Source of the DNA: a virus
Length of the DNA stretch: 26,109 nucleotides
IMG/VR virus record: IMGVR_UViG_3300030202_001564
Location: 1-26,109 of that record
Reading direction: 5' to 3' (one strand)
This document shows, in pieces, positions 17,350 to 23,053 of this stretch. The first letter of the stretch is position 1, and each line of letters opens with the position of its first letter. The translations under genes were made by a program, and so were the position numbers. Under the pieces are notes generated by a model. The model was not told the origin of the DNA and ran no database searches. It saw only the letters and a list, made by a program, of their open reading frames with translations.

Positions 17350-17456
17350 TACTTATAACCCTTTTTATATTTACTCGCCGCCTTCTTCTTCACTTTCTGA
17401 AGCTTCGAGTTCATTTTTGTGCTTAATGGCTTTTTCGCCCCTTTGCGTGTCGGCAT
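17349..17456 (-). CDS. Tiny Lys-rich protein upstream of portal (35 aa)
   Basis: The sequence MPTRKGAKKPLSTKMNSKLQ continues KVKKKAASKYKKGYK. It is strongly basic, with 14 Lys/Arg. GGGAG lies ten bases before the ATG, and the stop overlaps the portal start as TAATG, the same junction used elsewhere in this operon. Small basic proteins next to portals occur in other marine phages, but I know no function; nucleic-acid binding is a guess. It overlaps a second small ORF (17371-17502) in another frame, and only one may be real. I favour this one because of its ribosome binding site and coupling. Confidence 0.5.
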   Translation of the reverse strand: MPTRKGAKKPLSTKMNSKLQKVKKKAASKYKKGYK

Positions 17457-17502
17457 CTTGGTTATGCTCCCTTAATTTTGGGTTTCGAAGGTATTGTCGC
17501 AT
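17371..17502 (-). CDS. Alternative tiny acidic-tailed ORF (43 aa)
   Basis: It starts at an ATG directly after the stop of the 90-residue gene (TAAATG, no gap) and ends in a Glu-rich tail (ELEASESEEEGGE). It lacks a Shine-Dalgarno of its own but could be reached by re-initiation. It overlaps the Lys-rich ORF at 17349-17456 over 86 bp in a different frame. No homologue is known to me. It is listed because it fills the gap between two coupled genes. Confidence 0.35.
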   Translation of the reverse strand: MRQYLRNPKLREHNQDADTQRGEKAIKHKNELEASESEEEGGE

Positions 17503-17775
17503 TTAATTTTGCGGTCCATATGTATTATTATTTGAAAAACTTTTTCGGCCAGCGCCTAATTGATTTGAAAGCTGTGTGCGCCTGTCTTCACCAAATGGAT
17601 TACCTTGCAAGCTCATTAGCTGGCTTTTGCCACTTTTGGAGCGAGACCTTTTTGTAGCCATTAACGCTTTTTGCTCTTCACGGTTATCTGCTTCTGCTTG
17701 CCGCTCCTGATTTTCTAATCGTTGCTCCGCTGCATCATTTGTTTTGGGCTTTGACCCACCGAATAATCCACTCAT
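17503..17775 (-). CDS. Small polar phage protein of unknown function (90 aa)
   Basis: It begins MSGLFGGSKPKTNDAAEQRL, continues with a charged coiled-coil-like helix (ENQERQAEADNREEQKALMA) and ends in a Gly/Asn/Ser-rich, probably disordered tail. 'GLFGGSKP' starts are common in small proteins between terminase and portal genes of marine phages; the function is unknown. The ATG overlaps the GNAT-like gene stop as ATGA. A structural or head-completion role is possible from position only. Confidence 0.6.
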   Translation of the reverse strand: MSGLFGGSKPKTNDAAEQRLENQERQAEADNREEQKALMATKRSRSKSGKSQLMSLQGNPFGEDRRTQLSNQLGAGRKSFSNNNTYGPQN

Positions 17776-18266
17776 TTAAAAAACCTCGCATACATTCTGT
17801 AATCTGAACCATCAGGCCCATATTGTTTTAAGATACCTTCGGATTCAAAATAACAGCGCTTAGCCCACCTGTCAGCTAGGACATTTGATGTACAGACCGT
17901 GAACTGTAACCGCTTTGTTCTTGTTTGCTGTGCAGCGTATTCAAAAAATTGCAATGCGCCGCGATGAAATGTGATGGTTCGACGTCCCACATGTGCGCTA
18001 GGAATAAGCCAGCCCTCACTGACCCCAGGCCACAATTGATATATGCCAAACATTCCATAAATCTCACCCTCAGACATTGCCGTGAATGCTAAAGAATTGT
18101 TTGTAAGATTTTCTAAATGTTTTTTATAATCAGGAAATGTCGTTAAAATTTTCTTATCAAACTCATTGAGGTCGCAAATATCTAAATGATGTATGTTAAA
18201 TTTTACAATTCGGTCTGTTTCCCAATCCAATCGTAATATTTTTGATAAGCTCTCAGGCGAAAACAT
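17772..18266 (-). CDS. GNAT-like phage protein in the packaging module (164 aa)
   Basis: The segment AMSEGEIYGMFGIYQLWPGV, then SEGWLIPSAHVGRRTITFHR, LQFTVCTSNVLADRWAKRCY and FESEGILKQYGPDGSDYRMY follows the GNAT N-acetyltransferase fold: beta4, then an alpha helix, then 'N--A--W-----F--EG-L--YGP-G-D--MY'. Such proteins are frequent in podovirus structural operons; whether they acetylate anything or act structurally is not established. I chose the ATG at 18266, which overlaps the terminase by 14 bp; a GTG at 18293 would add nine residues. The acetyl-CoA-binding Gly-rich loop is not obvious, so catalysis is uncertain. Confidence 0.65.
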   Translation of the reverse strand: MFSPESLSKILRLDWETDRIVKFNIHHLDICDLNEFDKKILTTFPDYKKHLENLTNNSLAFTAMSEGEIYGMFGIYQLWPGVSEGWLIPSAHVGRRTITFHRGALQFFEYAAQQTRTKRLQFTVCTSNVLADRWAKRCYFESEGILKQYGPDGSDYRMYARFFK

Positions 18267-19773
18267 CAAAATCCAGCACTTTTGCCTGTACACTTTGGCG
18301 ATTTGACGTGGGGCTTCTGGTCATAATGCGATGCTCAGAGCCTAGTAAGCAATATCCAGCTGCGTCCCCAACGTGTGAATGTTCATTTTTGTTAGGCGTA
18401 TCTCTAAATCTTTCATGTCCAGCGCCAACGGCCACCCGTTTAAAGTGATAACCACCTATCAAGGCTTTGCGAAGACGCATACATTTTTTAGAAACAAGAA
18501 ACCCAGGCTTGCCATCAATTAATCTTCCCATCGGAATTGCCATCGCTTCTCTTCGAGTTCTAAATTCGTTGGTTGCGGTAGGTCTGGCTAAAATCCCGTG
18601 TGTTTTTAAATGGTCAAATGCCGTTGTTTCATAGATTTGGTCACGCTGCATGCCAGCTGGGTCGCCCCAAATCATCGTGTCCCACCCAGGAAAATGGCTT
18701 TCAAGTTCAGATTTTAGCATAGAACAAAACCGCTCAAGGCCCATATCAAACGTGACCAGCTCATGCAGTATTTGCCAGCGGTTATTGGGTAGTCTTTGAG
18801 CAAATATAGCTGCTGGTGTCAGTCCAAAGTCTAAGCCAATCTGTATGGGTACGTTCCTTTCGGGCTCGATATCAGCTGCCATTAGCTCATCATTGTACTC
18901 AGGCCATACGGGTCGGCCTTCCTGAACAAACGTGTATTTCCCTTCCGCATAACATCTAATCCAATCGAGGTTTTTACCGCCCAGCAGCTGGTCATAGTAT
19001 CCCGTTGGCAAATTACCAAGGTTCTCAGCCTTGTCATTTGTTTTCCACCACTTTCCAGCTGTGTGCATATACCCTTGTGCTTCGGGCATATCTTCGGGCA
19101 ATTTATCTAACGGAACCTCTAAAACACCGCCAGGTTGCCTAAAAAATTCCCAGGCAAAGCGTCCACCAGGCTTTTCCTTCTCAGCAACACGGTAATACCA
19201 GTGGTCATCATCCATCGGGTTCGTATCCAAAATAATACCGTGCCAAGTAGCCCCTCCATCGGCCTTGGTCGGAAACCGTCCCACGCGGTGGGTTAGGCCA
19301 TCAATCACGGCCTTGGGCAATTCGCGACACTCATTGACCCAGGCGCCCGTAAGTTCCAGGGACAAAAGCTTTCTTACATCTTTGGGGTCATCGAGTGCTA
19401 AGAATATAACTTCCATATCTATTCCAGCGGCCCCATCTCTAGAGGGTAATTTAATATGATGCGTAATGGGCGGTGAGTATTTAACGGGTCCCCAGGTGTT
19501 TTCGGGCAACAACTCCAGCCACGTTTTTAGCGTCGTGGTTCTAAGCATCGGGTGGGTATTTCGCACAATGGCCCATCTTGAATACTTAATTCCATCACGC
19601 GGTGAGGGCTTTTGCTGCACCGCTCTTCGAAATATCTCAGCGCAACAGGCATAAGATTTACCACTGCCCACAGGTCCCATTATTCCCCTGACAAATCCTT
19701 TGCTGTTAAAAAACTTAGCCACAGTGGGTGAGCTGGAAAAATTAAGCTTTAAGCCTTGCTGTTCTTTACTCAT
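18253..19773 (-). CDS. terL: Terminase large subunit (506 aa)
   Basis: The ATPase-nuclease motor that pumps DNA into the procapsid and cuts genome ends. The Walker A motif GPVGSGKS is at residues 33-40; the Walker B/catalytic Glu region is LELTGAWVNECREL, with E148 as the likely catalytic residue. The C-terminal RNase H-like nuclease domain shows IGLDFGLTP (D315), WGDPAG (D371) and HVGDAAGY (D470), the usual acidic triad. All key residues are present and the length is normal. Its start overlaps the small subunit stop as ATGA. It precedes the portal rather than following the fibre as in T7, which separates this phage from T7-type genomes. Confidence 0.93.
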   Translation of the reverse strand: MSKEQQGLKLNFSSSPTVAKFFNSKGFVRGIMGPVGSGKSYACCAEIFRRAVQQKPSPRDGIKYSRWAIVRNTHPMLRTTTLKTWLELLPENTWGPVKYSPPITHHIKLPSRDGAAGIDMEVIFLALDDPKDVRKLLSLELTGAWVNECRELPKAVIDGLTHRVGRFPTKADGGATWHGIILDTNPMDDDHWYYRVAEKEKPGGRFAWEFFRQPGGVLEVPLDKLPEDMPEAQGYMHTAGKWWKTNDKAENLGNLPTGYYDQLLGGKNLDWIRCYAEGKYTFVQEGRPVWPEYNDELMAADIEPERNVPIQIGLDFGLTPAAIFAQRLPNNRWQILHELVTFDMGLERFCSMLKSELESHFPGWDTMIWGDPAGMQRDQIYETTAFDHLKTHGILARPTATNEFRTRREAMAIPMGRLIDGKPGFLVSKKCMRLRKALIGGYHFKRVAVGAGHERFRDTPNKNEHSHVGDAAGYCLLGSEHRIMTRSPTSNRQSVQAKVLDFDVFA

Positions 19774-20171
19774 TTTTTCTCCTCATCAGGCATTACCATC
19801 TCAATTGACACCACAGAGGGCTTATCAATCTCTTTCTCAGCGTCCAGCAATCCAGCGCTCTTAGCCAAAAGCTGTAACACCCGAACCTTATCTATCATCT
19901 CCACCTCTAAAATATCCCCCTTGGCCGAGGGCGTAACCTTAATCTTCTTAATTGCCGTGAGCGCGTTCTCAGGAATGTCCTCAATCGCCTTCACATTCAC
20001 ATTCCCCTCATCATCCCAATTAATTACATCGGTTATCTTCGCAGAGCCTAGCCGCATTAACTCCATCGCCAACTCATCACGGCTCTCATAAATTATCTTA
20101 GAACCCCGTAACCGTTTATTTAACTTCCGCATCGCATAAACGGGGGTCTTGGGAACCTTCTGCTTAGCCAT
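19770..20171 (-). CDS. terS: Terminase small subunit (133 aa)
   Basis: The C-terminal half, NALTAIKKIKVTPSAKGDI followed by LEVEMIDKVRVLQLLAKSAGLLD, is the conserved part of many phage small terminase subunits, in which 'I-E--DK--AL--LAK--GL' forms the oligomerisation/portal side helix. The N-terminus is basic (AKQKVPKTPVYAMRKLNKRL). It would recognise the packaging site and load the large subunit. The stop overlaps the large subunit start (ATGA) and the start overlaps the previous stop (TAATG). The call combines the motif with position. Confidence 0.78.
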   Translation of the reverse strand: MAKQKVPKTPVYAMRKLNKRLRGSKIIYESRDELAMELMRLGSAKITDVINWDDEGNVNVKAIEDIPENALTAIKKIKVTPSAKGDILEVEMIDKVRVLQLLAKSAGLLDAEKEIDKPSVVSIEMVMPDEEKK

Positions 20172-20401
20172 TAACCGCCCCAGGGAGCCTGATTGCCGCC
20201 CCCAAATTGCCCAGAAGACTCCGACTTGTTCTCATCTTCCTTAAATAACCGTAACCAAATATCCCCCTTCGCGTCAGGTAAGGGTAATACATCCAGCTTT
20301 ATCCCCGAAATCTTGCCCTCTTTCTCAAAGGCAGTGCCTAAACGTAACCATAGTGGCTTCTCTCTACCTGGTATCTCCTTGGCTTGAACAACTCTATACA
20401 T
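20171..20401 (-). CDS. Small protein, DUF-like 'RLGTAFEKEGKISGIKLDVLP' fold (76 aa)
   Basis: WLRLGTAFEKEGKISGIKLD followed by VLPLPDAKGDIWLRLF resembles small bacterial and phage proteins of the form 'W-R-G-A--H-DGKG---LDALP--GR--LR', which are of unknown function and may have an OB-like beta barrel. The C-terminus is Gly/Gln/Ser-rich (SSGQFGGGNQAPWGG), recalling acidic or flexible tails of single-stranded DNA-binding proteins, but there is no proof of DNA binding. I prefer the second of two adjacent ATGs (20401; AGGA six bases upstream) over the first at 20404. It opens the packaging operon after a 157-bp gap and ends with TAATG at the small terminase. Confidence 0.55.
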   Translation of the reverse strand: MYRVVQAKEIPGREKPLWLRLGTAFEKEGKISGIKLDVLPLPDAKGDIWLRLFKEDENKSESSGQFGGGNQAPWGG

Positions 20402-20444
20402 CATATTTCCTTTTTTTCTGGTTTCATAAAATATTTTTGTGTTG

Positions 20445-20476
20445 GCCCCCTACGTATATAGCGACACGGGGGGGGC
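20445..20476 (-). other. GC-rich hairpin in the gap between initiator and packaging genes
   Basis: GCCCCC (20445-20450) and GGGGGC (20471-20476) form a 6-bp stem around a 20-base AT-containing loop; eight consecutive G residues occur on the plus strand at 20468-20475. On the minus (coding) strand it is followed by an A-run, not a T-run, so it is not a normal terminator. It may mark a boundary or processing site upstream of the packaging genes. The rest of the 20402-20561 gap shows no gene. Confidence 0.35.
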
Positions 20477-20545
20477 ATAAGGGTGCCTTTTTGTGTGGCA
20501 GCGTGGTCAGTTAATTGCATCATGTACAAATCCTTAACCAACCTC

Positions 20546-20560
20546 TTGGAATTGTACAAC
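20546..20560. repeat. 15-bp direct repeat TTGGAATTGTACAAC, copy 1
   Basis: It is identical to 25482-25496 and contains the palindrome TTGTACAA (20552-20559). It starts just after the stop of the replication initiator gene. A chance 15-bp identity in 26 kb is unlikely, and both copies are intergenic. An operator or recombination site is possible. Confidence 0.5.
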
Positions 20561-20561
20561 A

Positions 20562-21488
20562 TCATCGTCTTACTTTCATTTTGTTAGTGACCTTGCTTAG
20601 AATAGCCTGTGCATCCATTGGTTCCTTGGCCTTATCTCTTCTTACAATGAAGTATTGCAGTGACTGTACGGGCTGCTTGCCTTTGCTCCTCATCCACTTC
20701 AACAACCTTACTGCATCCTCAATGAACTTATCAGCTGGCTGAGATTGCAGTATGTCCCTGGCAAGTTCGAGCTGTCTCATGTCGTACTTCCAGGGCTTTC
20801 CGTACTGCTCGTACACCTTTTGAGAGTACTCATTGCACAAACGTATACACTCCTCTTCCCGTACTTCTCTTCTTATACTTCTCTTCTGTTGTTTACTCAC
20901 AAGCTGGGGCTTGTAGCTTTTGGGCTCATCTACAAGGTGGGGCTTGTAGGCTGTGCCTATGTCTACAAGCTGGGGCTTGTGGGCTTTAGAGTTATCCACA
21001 GGCTTCTTACGTTTCATATGTCCCTTTGGTCCCCGTGCGGCCAGCTCCATTGTTTCGGTCATATCTAGGACTTCATCCTCTTCACTCTTGGCATCACTGG
21101 GTATGCTTTGCATGACCTCTTTGTATGACATTGTGGGGTCAAATATGACGCGCCACAGAGCGCCTTGTTTACCCCATTCTCTCCGATTGTCCTCTTTACG
21201 TATCTTCTCCAGGTATCCGTACTTTACGAGCCTTCTCATGTGCAGTGAGACTGCTTGCTGTGTGCATTTCATTGTCTTGGCCATTGTAGTTTGGTTGACG
21301 AAGAACGTGGCCGTATAAGTCTTGGCGTGACCGCAGCAGAATGCCAGTACTCTGAGCGTCATTGGGAACTGATTGAACCGCTCGTCTACAATTGAACGTC
21401 CTGGTAATACAGCTGTTCCCCCTGGGGATTGATAGTGACCTTTGGGTGCGTCACGTATTGGGTCAGGTGCGAGGTCAGTCTTTAGCAT
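20562..21488 (-). CDS. Winged-helix replication initiator with intragenic origin (308 aa)
   Basis: The N-terminal domain (~residues 30-118) reads as a winged helix: DERFNQFPMTLRVLAFCC, recognition region VNQTTMAKTMKCTQQAVSLH and MRRLVKYGYLEKIRKE, then a wing ending WRVIFDP. A charged linker carries three 11-residue repeats with core KPQLV / KPHLV / KPQLV (residues 170-202), encoded by iterons. The C-terminal part (EYSQKVYEQYGKPWKYDMRQ, then ADKFIEDAVRLLKWM) is helical, like DnaD/replisome-loading domains of phage initiators. By analogy to lambda O it would bind its own coding sequence and load the helicase; no helicase gene is in the window, so host DnaB is the likely partner. The ATG at 21488 overlaps the upstream gene by 14 bp. 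No close family is recalled, so the initiator call is inference from domain plus iterons. Confidence 0.68.
   Translation of the reverse strand: MLKTDLAPDPIRDAPKGHYQSPGGTAVLPGRSIVDERFNQFPMTLRVLAFCCGHAKTYTATFFVNQTTMAKTMKCTQQAVSLHMRRLVKYGYLEKIRKEDNRREWGKQGALWRVIFDPTMSYKEVMQSIPSDAKSEEDEVLDMTETMELAARGPKGHMKRKKPVDNSKAHKPQLVDIGTAYKPHLVDEPKSYKPQLVSKQQKRSIRREVREEECIRLCNEYSQKVYEQYGKPWKYDMRQLELARDILQSQPADKFIEDAVRLLKWMRSKGKQPVQSLQYFIVRRDKAKEPMDAQAILSKVTNKMKVRR
20862..20887. repeat. 12-bp direct repeats, candidate unwinding element
   Basis: TACTTCTCTTCT occurs at 20862-20873 and 20876-20887 (14-bp period), within a polypyrimidine/polypurine tract at about 20850-20898. It lies right beside the iterons, where lambda-type origins have their easily melted region. 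The assignment as an unwinding element is inference. Confidence 0.4.
20899..20914. repeat. Iteron 1 (palindromic)
   Basis: Plus-strand ACAAGC-TGGG-GCTTGT is a perfect 6-bp inverted repeat with 4-base spacer. The idealised element on the minus strand is CTACAAGCCCCAGCTTGTAG. It lies 33 bp from iteron 2. Confidence 0.75.
20932..20947. repeat. Iteron 2
   Basis: ACAAGGTGGGGCTTGT differs from iterons 1 and 3 at a single base (the C of the left arm). It is exactly 33 bp from each neighbour, about three helical turns. Confidence 0.75.
20965..20980. repeat. Iteron 3 (palindromic)
   Basis: It is identical over 16 bp to iteron 1, 66 bp away, and sits 11 bp from the DnaA box. Codons for K-P and L-V use the same third bases in all three copies, which suggests selection on the DNA itself. 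Confidence 0.75.
20992..21000 (+). promoter_or_regulatory. Perfect DnaA box in the putative origin
   Basis: TTATCCACA matches the E. coli DnaA-box consensus at all nine positions. It lies inside the initiator gene, directly next to iteron 3. Together with the iterons and pyrimidine tract it makes 20850-21000 the best origin candidate. Confidence 0.65.
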
Positions 21489-21645
21489 TAGATATAATCT
21501 CTATCTTGCCGTAACCATCACACATGCCACAGGTCTGTTCCTTGGTGTTGTCCTCATTCACTGGGTCAACTTCCAAGAAACAGCCAGCTCCTTCACACAG
21601 CCAGCATTCTATTTCAGTAGTTTTACTTGAAACGGAACAATGCAC
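21475..21645 (-). CDS. Small zinc-ribbon-like protein with two CxxC-Gly motifs (56 aa)
   Basis: CWLCEGAGC and CGMCDGYGK form a pair of CxxCxGxG-like knuckles, as in the zinc centre of DnaJ and many small phage zinc proteins, so one zinc ion is probably bound. The reading frame extends upstream to 21813, but that part is covered by another gene. I chose the GTG at 21645, which has GGAG seven bases upstream and gives a 23-bp overlap with the previous gene. The stop overlaps the initiator start by 14 bp, so both are likely translated together. The partner is unknown; an accessory role in replication is inferred from position. Confidence 0.55.
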   Translation of the reverse strand: MHCSVSSKTTEIECWLCEGAGCFLEVDPVNEDNTKEQTCGMCDGYGKIEIISNAKD

Positions 21646-21850
21646 GGAAGCGCTCCAGTATTGTAGTTCGTGGGTTGCATCGAGGACAATCAACGTTGGT
21701 GCATTTGCACTTGTAGAGAATGTACTCCAGTTGATTTTCTGTGAGATTATACATCTCCGCGATTTCATGGTTCTTGAGCTTGTCTTCCACAAAACCGTGA
21801 TAATGAATTTCATCGATAATTAACTGATTGTATTTTATAGGTCTAACCAT
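21623..21850 (-). CDS. Small HTH and Cys-cluster protein (75 aa)
   Basis: Residues ~24-45 (KLKNHEIAEMYNLTENQLEY) look like a helix-turn-helix; they are followed by a Cys cluster CKCTNVDCPRC that could bind zinc, and a basic end (FRALFRFK). The protein may be a small DNA-binding regulator or a nuclease accessory. The ATG at 21850 has GAGG about seven bases upstream and lies inside the end of the nuclease gene (16-bp overlap). I do not recognise a named family. Confidence 0.5.
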   Translation of the reverse strand: MVRPIKYNQLIIDEIHYHGFVEDKLKNHEIAEMYNLTENQLEYILYKCKCTNVDCPRCNPRTTILERFRALFRFK

Positions 21851-22329
21851 GTGCCGCCCTCTGCTTTTTTTGCTACTGAAATAGGCATCAATATGCCCTT
21901 TGCGTCTGGGCCTTTGTCGCCCATCGAAATCACCTTGCCGCCCCAGCTCTGCGCGTGCATCTCAACGAGAGAGCGAATAATGTCTGTCTTGATGAACCAG
22001 GCTGTGTCACCCACGCCATGCACCCATAAATCGGGCCTTGGCCCTTGTGGATGTATGCCGCTGGGCTTGCCACCATCAAATGTTTGAAGAGCCAGATTGC
22101 CTGTGGAGTGAGCCATGTCGTCGTATTTGCACTCGCAGTTAAAGGGTAGGGTGCCTAAAAGCTCAGTCTCAACGTTAAATCTGATGTCATAAATATGCCC
22201 TGACGCTATCCAGGCTTCATACCCCATTTTCTTTAATGCCTGGACCACGCGCTTTTCAAACCGCTCACCTTGTGCGCGCTTGGCTTGGAAGCTCATACCA
22301 TAGGTATTGGTTTTGTACACTTTAGACAA
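21835..22329 (-). CDS. PD-(D/E)XK nuclease-like protein (164 aa)
   Basis: The pattern GERFEKRVVQALKKMGYEAW, then GHIYDIRFN and NCECKYDDMAHSTGN has the core of the PD-(D/E)XK nuclease fold: helix with Glu (E22/E25), D48 and E66-x-K68. The following WFIKTDIIRSLVEMH helix is seen in phage and resolvase-like members. It may act as a Holliday-junction resolvase or replication nuclease. The TTG at 22329 comes one base after the previous stop, so re-initiation is likely; an ATG at 22296 would remove 11 residues that precede the fold. Substrate cannot be read from sequence. Confidence 0.6.
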   Translation of the reverse strand: MSKVYKTNTYGMSFQAKRAQGERFEKRVVQALKKMGYEAWIASGHIYDIRFNVETELLGTLPFNCECKYDDMAHSTGNLALQTFDGGKPSGIHPQGPRPDLWVHGVGDTAWFIKTDIIRSLVEMHAQSWGGKVISMGDKGPDAKGILMPISVAKKAEGGTWLDL

Positions 22330-22330
22330 A

Positions 22331-22813
22331 TTAAGTATCGAGCTCCTTCACCAATATTAAATACTCTTCTAAAATCTTTTCTTCTTTAAGCAGTCCAAAA
22401 GCTTTCTTTTTGCCCATTAAAATAGTGGTGTGGTCTCGATTAAATGCTTCACCTATCTCGGTGGTGCTTTGACCCGTCAGCTGATGCGCTAAAAGATACG
22501 CTAGCTGCCGCCAGCCTGTCAGTGTTGAAAGCCTGGAGTGTCCCAGTAAATCGGTCACGCTTACGTTTGCTCGCTTGGCGACGGCTCTGGCAACGTCATT
22601 CGGCGATACGGTGAACCCGATATTTCGACGATTACCGTGCCTGGATAAAGTGCTTCTACCAGCTTCTTCTTTAACTTGTAGATGTCCGTCTTGTACCCTT
22701 TGACGTCCTCTATCACCTGACACCCGATTTGACCCTGGGGACCTATCTTTGTCTTTGAAAGGTAGCGAAAGTCGGCCAGATAATCGCACACTTTTTTCCC
22801 GTTTATCTCGCAT
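22331..22813 (-). CDS. Stand-alone DnaA domain IV protein (up to 160 aa, start uncertain)
   Basis: Residues ~70-145 match the DNA-binding domain IV of DnaA: VSVTDLLGHSRLSTLTGWRQ, then LAYLLAHQLTGQSTTEIGEA and FNRDHTTIL. Aligned by eye with E. coli DnaA, the DNA-contact residues are kept (R94 ~ R399, R102/Q103 ~ R407/Q408, D127-H128-T129-T130 ~ D433-T436). There is no AAA+ ATPase domain, so it can bind DnaA boxes but not build an initiation filament. The first ~60 residues are coded opposite no gene but inside the DUF1064 frame (253-bp overlap) and look like frame shadow (Arg/Ser/Gly-rich). No ATG, GTG or TTG lies just before the domain; GTG at 22723, GTG at 22789 or ATG at 22813 are the available starts, or a -1 shift from the DUF1064 gene. 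Confidence 0.72.
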   Translation of the reverse strand: MRDKREKSVRLSGRLSLPFKDKDRSPGSNRVSGDRGRQRVQDGHLQVKEEAGRSTLSRHGNRRNIGFTVSPNDVARAVAKRANVSVTDLLGHSRLSTLTGWRQLAYLLAHQLTGQSTTEIGEAFNRDHTTILMGKKKAFGLLKEEKILEEYLILVKELDT

Positions 22814-22971
22814 CGTATTCTCGGCTGAAGTTCCAAGTTTCTAATTTCACCGCGCTCAAAAGCTGGCTTAAGTGTAAAATAATAGTGCTTTGCTTCAGCC
22901 TGGCTATCAAATTTATGCCCATCAATAGTTACCTTTTTGTTAGAATATTTGTTTCTTCGCGTTTTAAACAT
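22561..22971 (-). CDS. DUF1064 family nuclease-like protein (136 aa)
   Basis: NKYSNKKVTIDGHKFDSQAE, then AFERGEIRNLELQPRIRCEI, DYLADFRY and VIEDVKGYKTDIYKLKKKLV is the full signature of the DUF1064 family of phage proteins, thought to be PD-(D/E)XK endonucleases. Possible active-site residues are E26, D67 and E88-D-V-K91. The ATG at 22971 has AAGG six bases upstream; an upstream TTG adds two residues. It is the first gene of the long leftward operon. The C-terminal ~20 residues after the last strand (EISGSPYRRMTLPEPSPSEQ) overlap the DnaA-like frame and are probably not essential to the fold. Confidence 0.75.
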   Translation of the reverse strand: MFKTRRNKYSNKKVTIDGHKFDSQAEAKHYYFTLKPAFERGEIRNLELQPRIRCEINGKKVCDYLADFRYLSKTKIGPQGQIGCQVIEDVKGYKTDIYKLKKKLVEALYPGTVIVEISGSPYRRMTLPEPSPSEQT

Positions 22972-22992
22972 ACACAACCTTACGATTTGGAC

Positions 22993-23021
22993 TTGTACAC
23001 AGCTTAATCACAACCTATATG
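22993..23021 (+). promoter_or_regulatory. Candidate promoter of the rightward recombinase operon
   Basis: TTGTAC (22993-22998) and TATATG (23016-23021) are separated by 17 bp, a fair sigma-70 match (4/6 and 5/6). Transcription would begin near 23028. That excludes the ATG at 23024 from the mRNA and favours the GTG at 23054. The same 52-bp gap must hold the leftward promoter, for which I find no good match. Confidence 0.45.
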
Positions 23022-23053
23022 TTATGGCAACGGGTACAAATGAAGGAAATTTA

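Noticed and set aside
20478-20495. Possible terminator AAGG-GTG-CCTT followed by T5 on the plus strand
   Set aside because: The stem has only four base pairs and no plus-strand gene precedes it.
21646-21813. Upstream extension of the 56-aa zinc protein
   Set aside because: It is fully covered by the 75-aa gene in another frame and its composition is unlike a real domain; the GTG at 21645 has a good ribosome binding site.
22937-23053. N-terminal extension of the tyrosine recombinase
   Set aside because: The extra residues lie under the DUF1064 start and the promoter region and do not resemble a core-binding domain.
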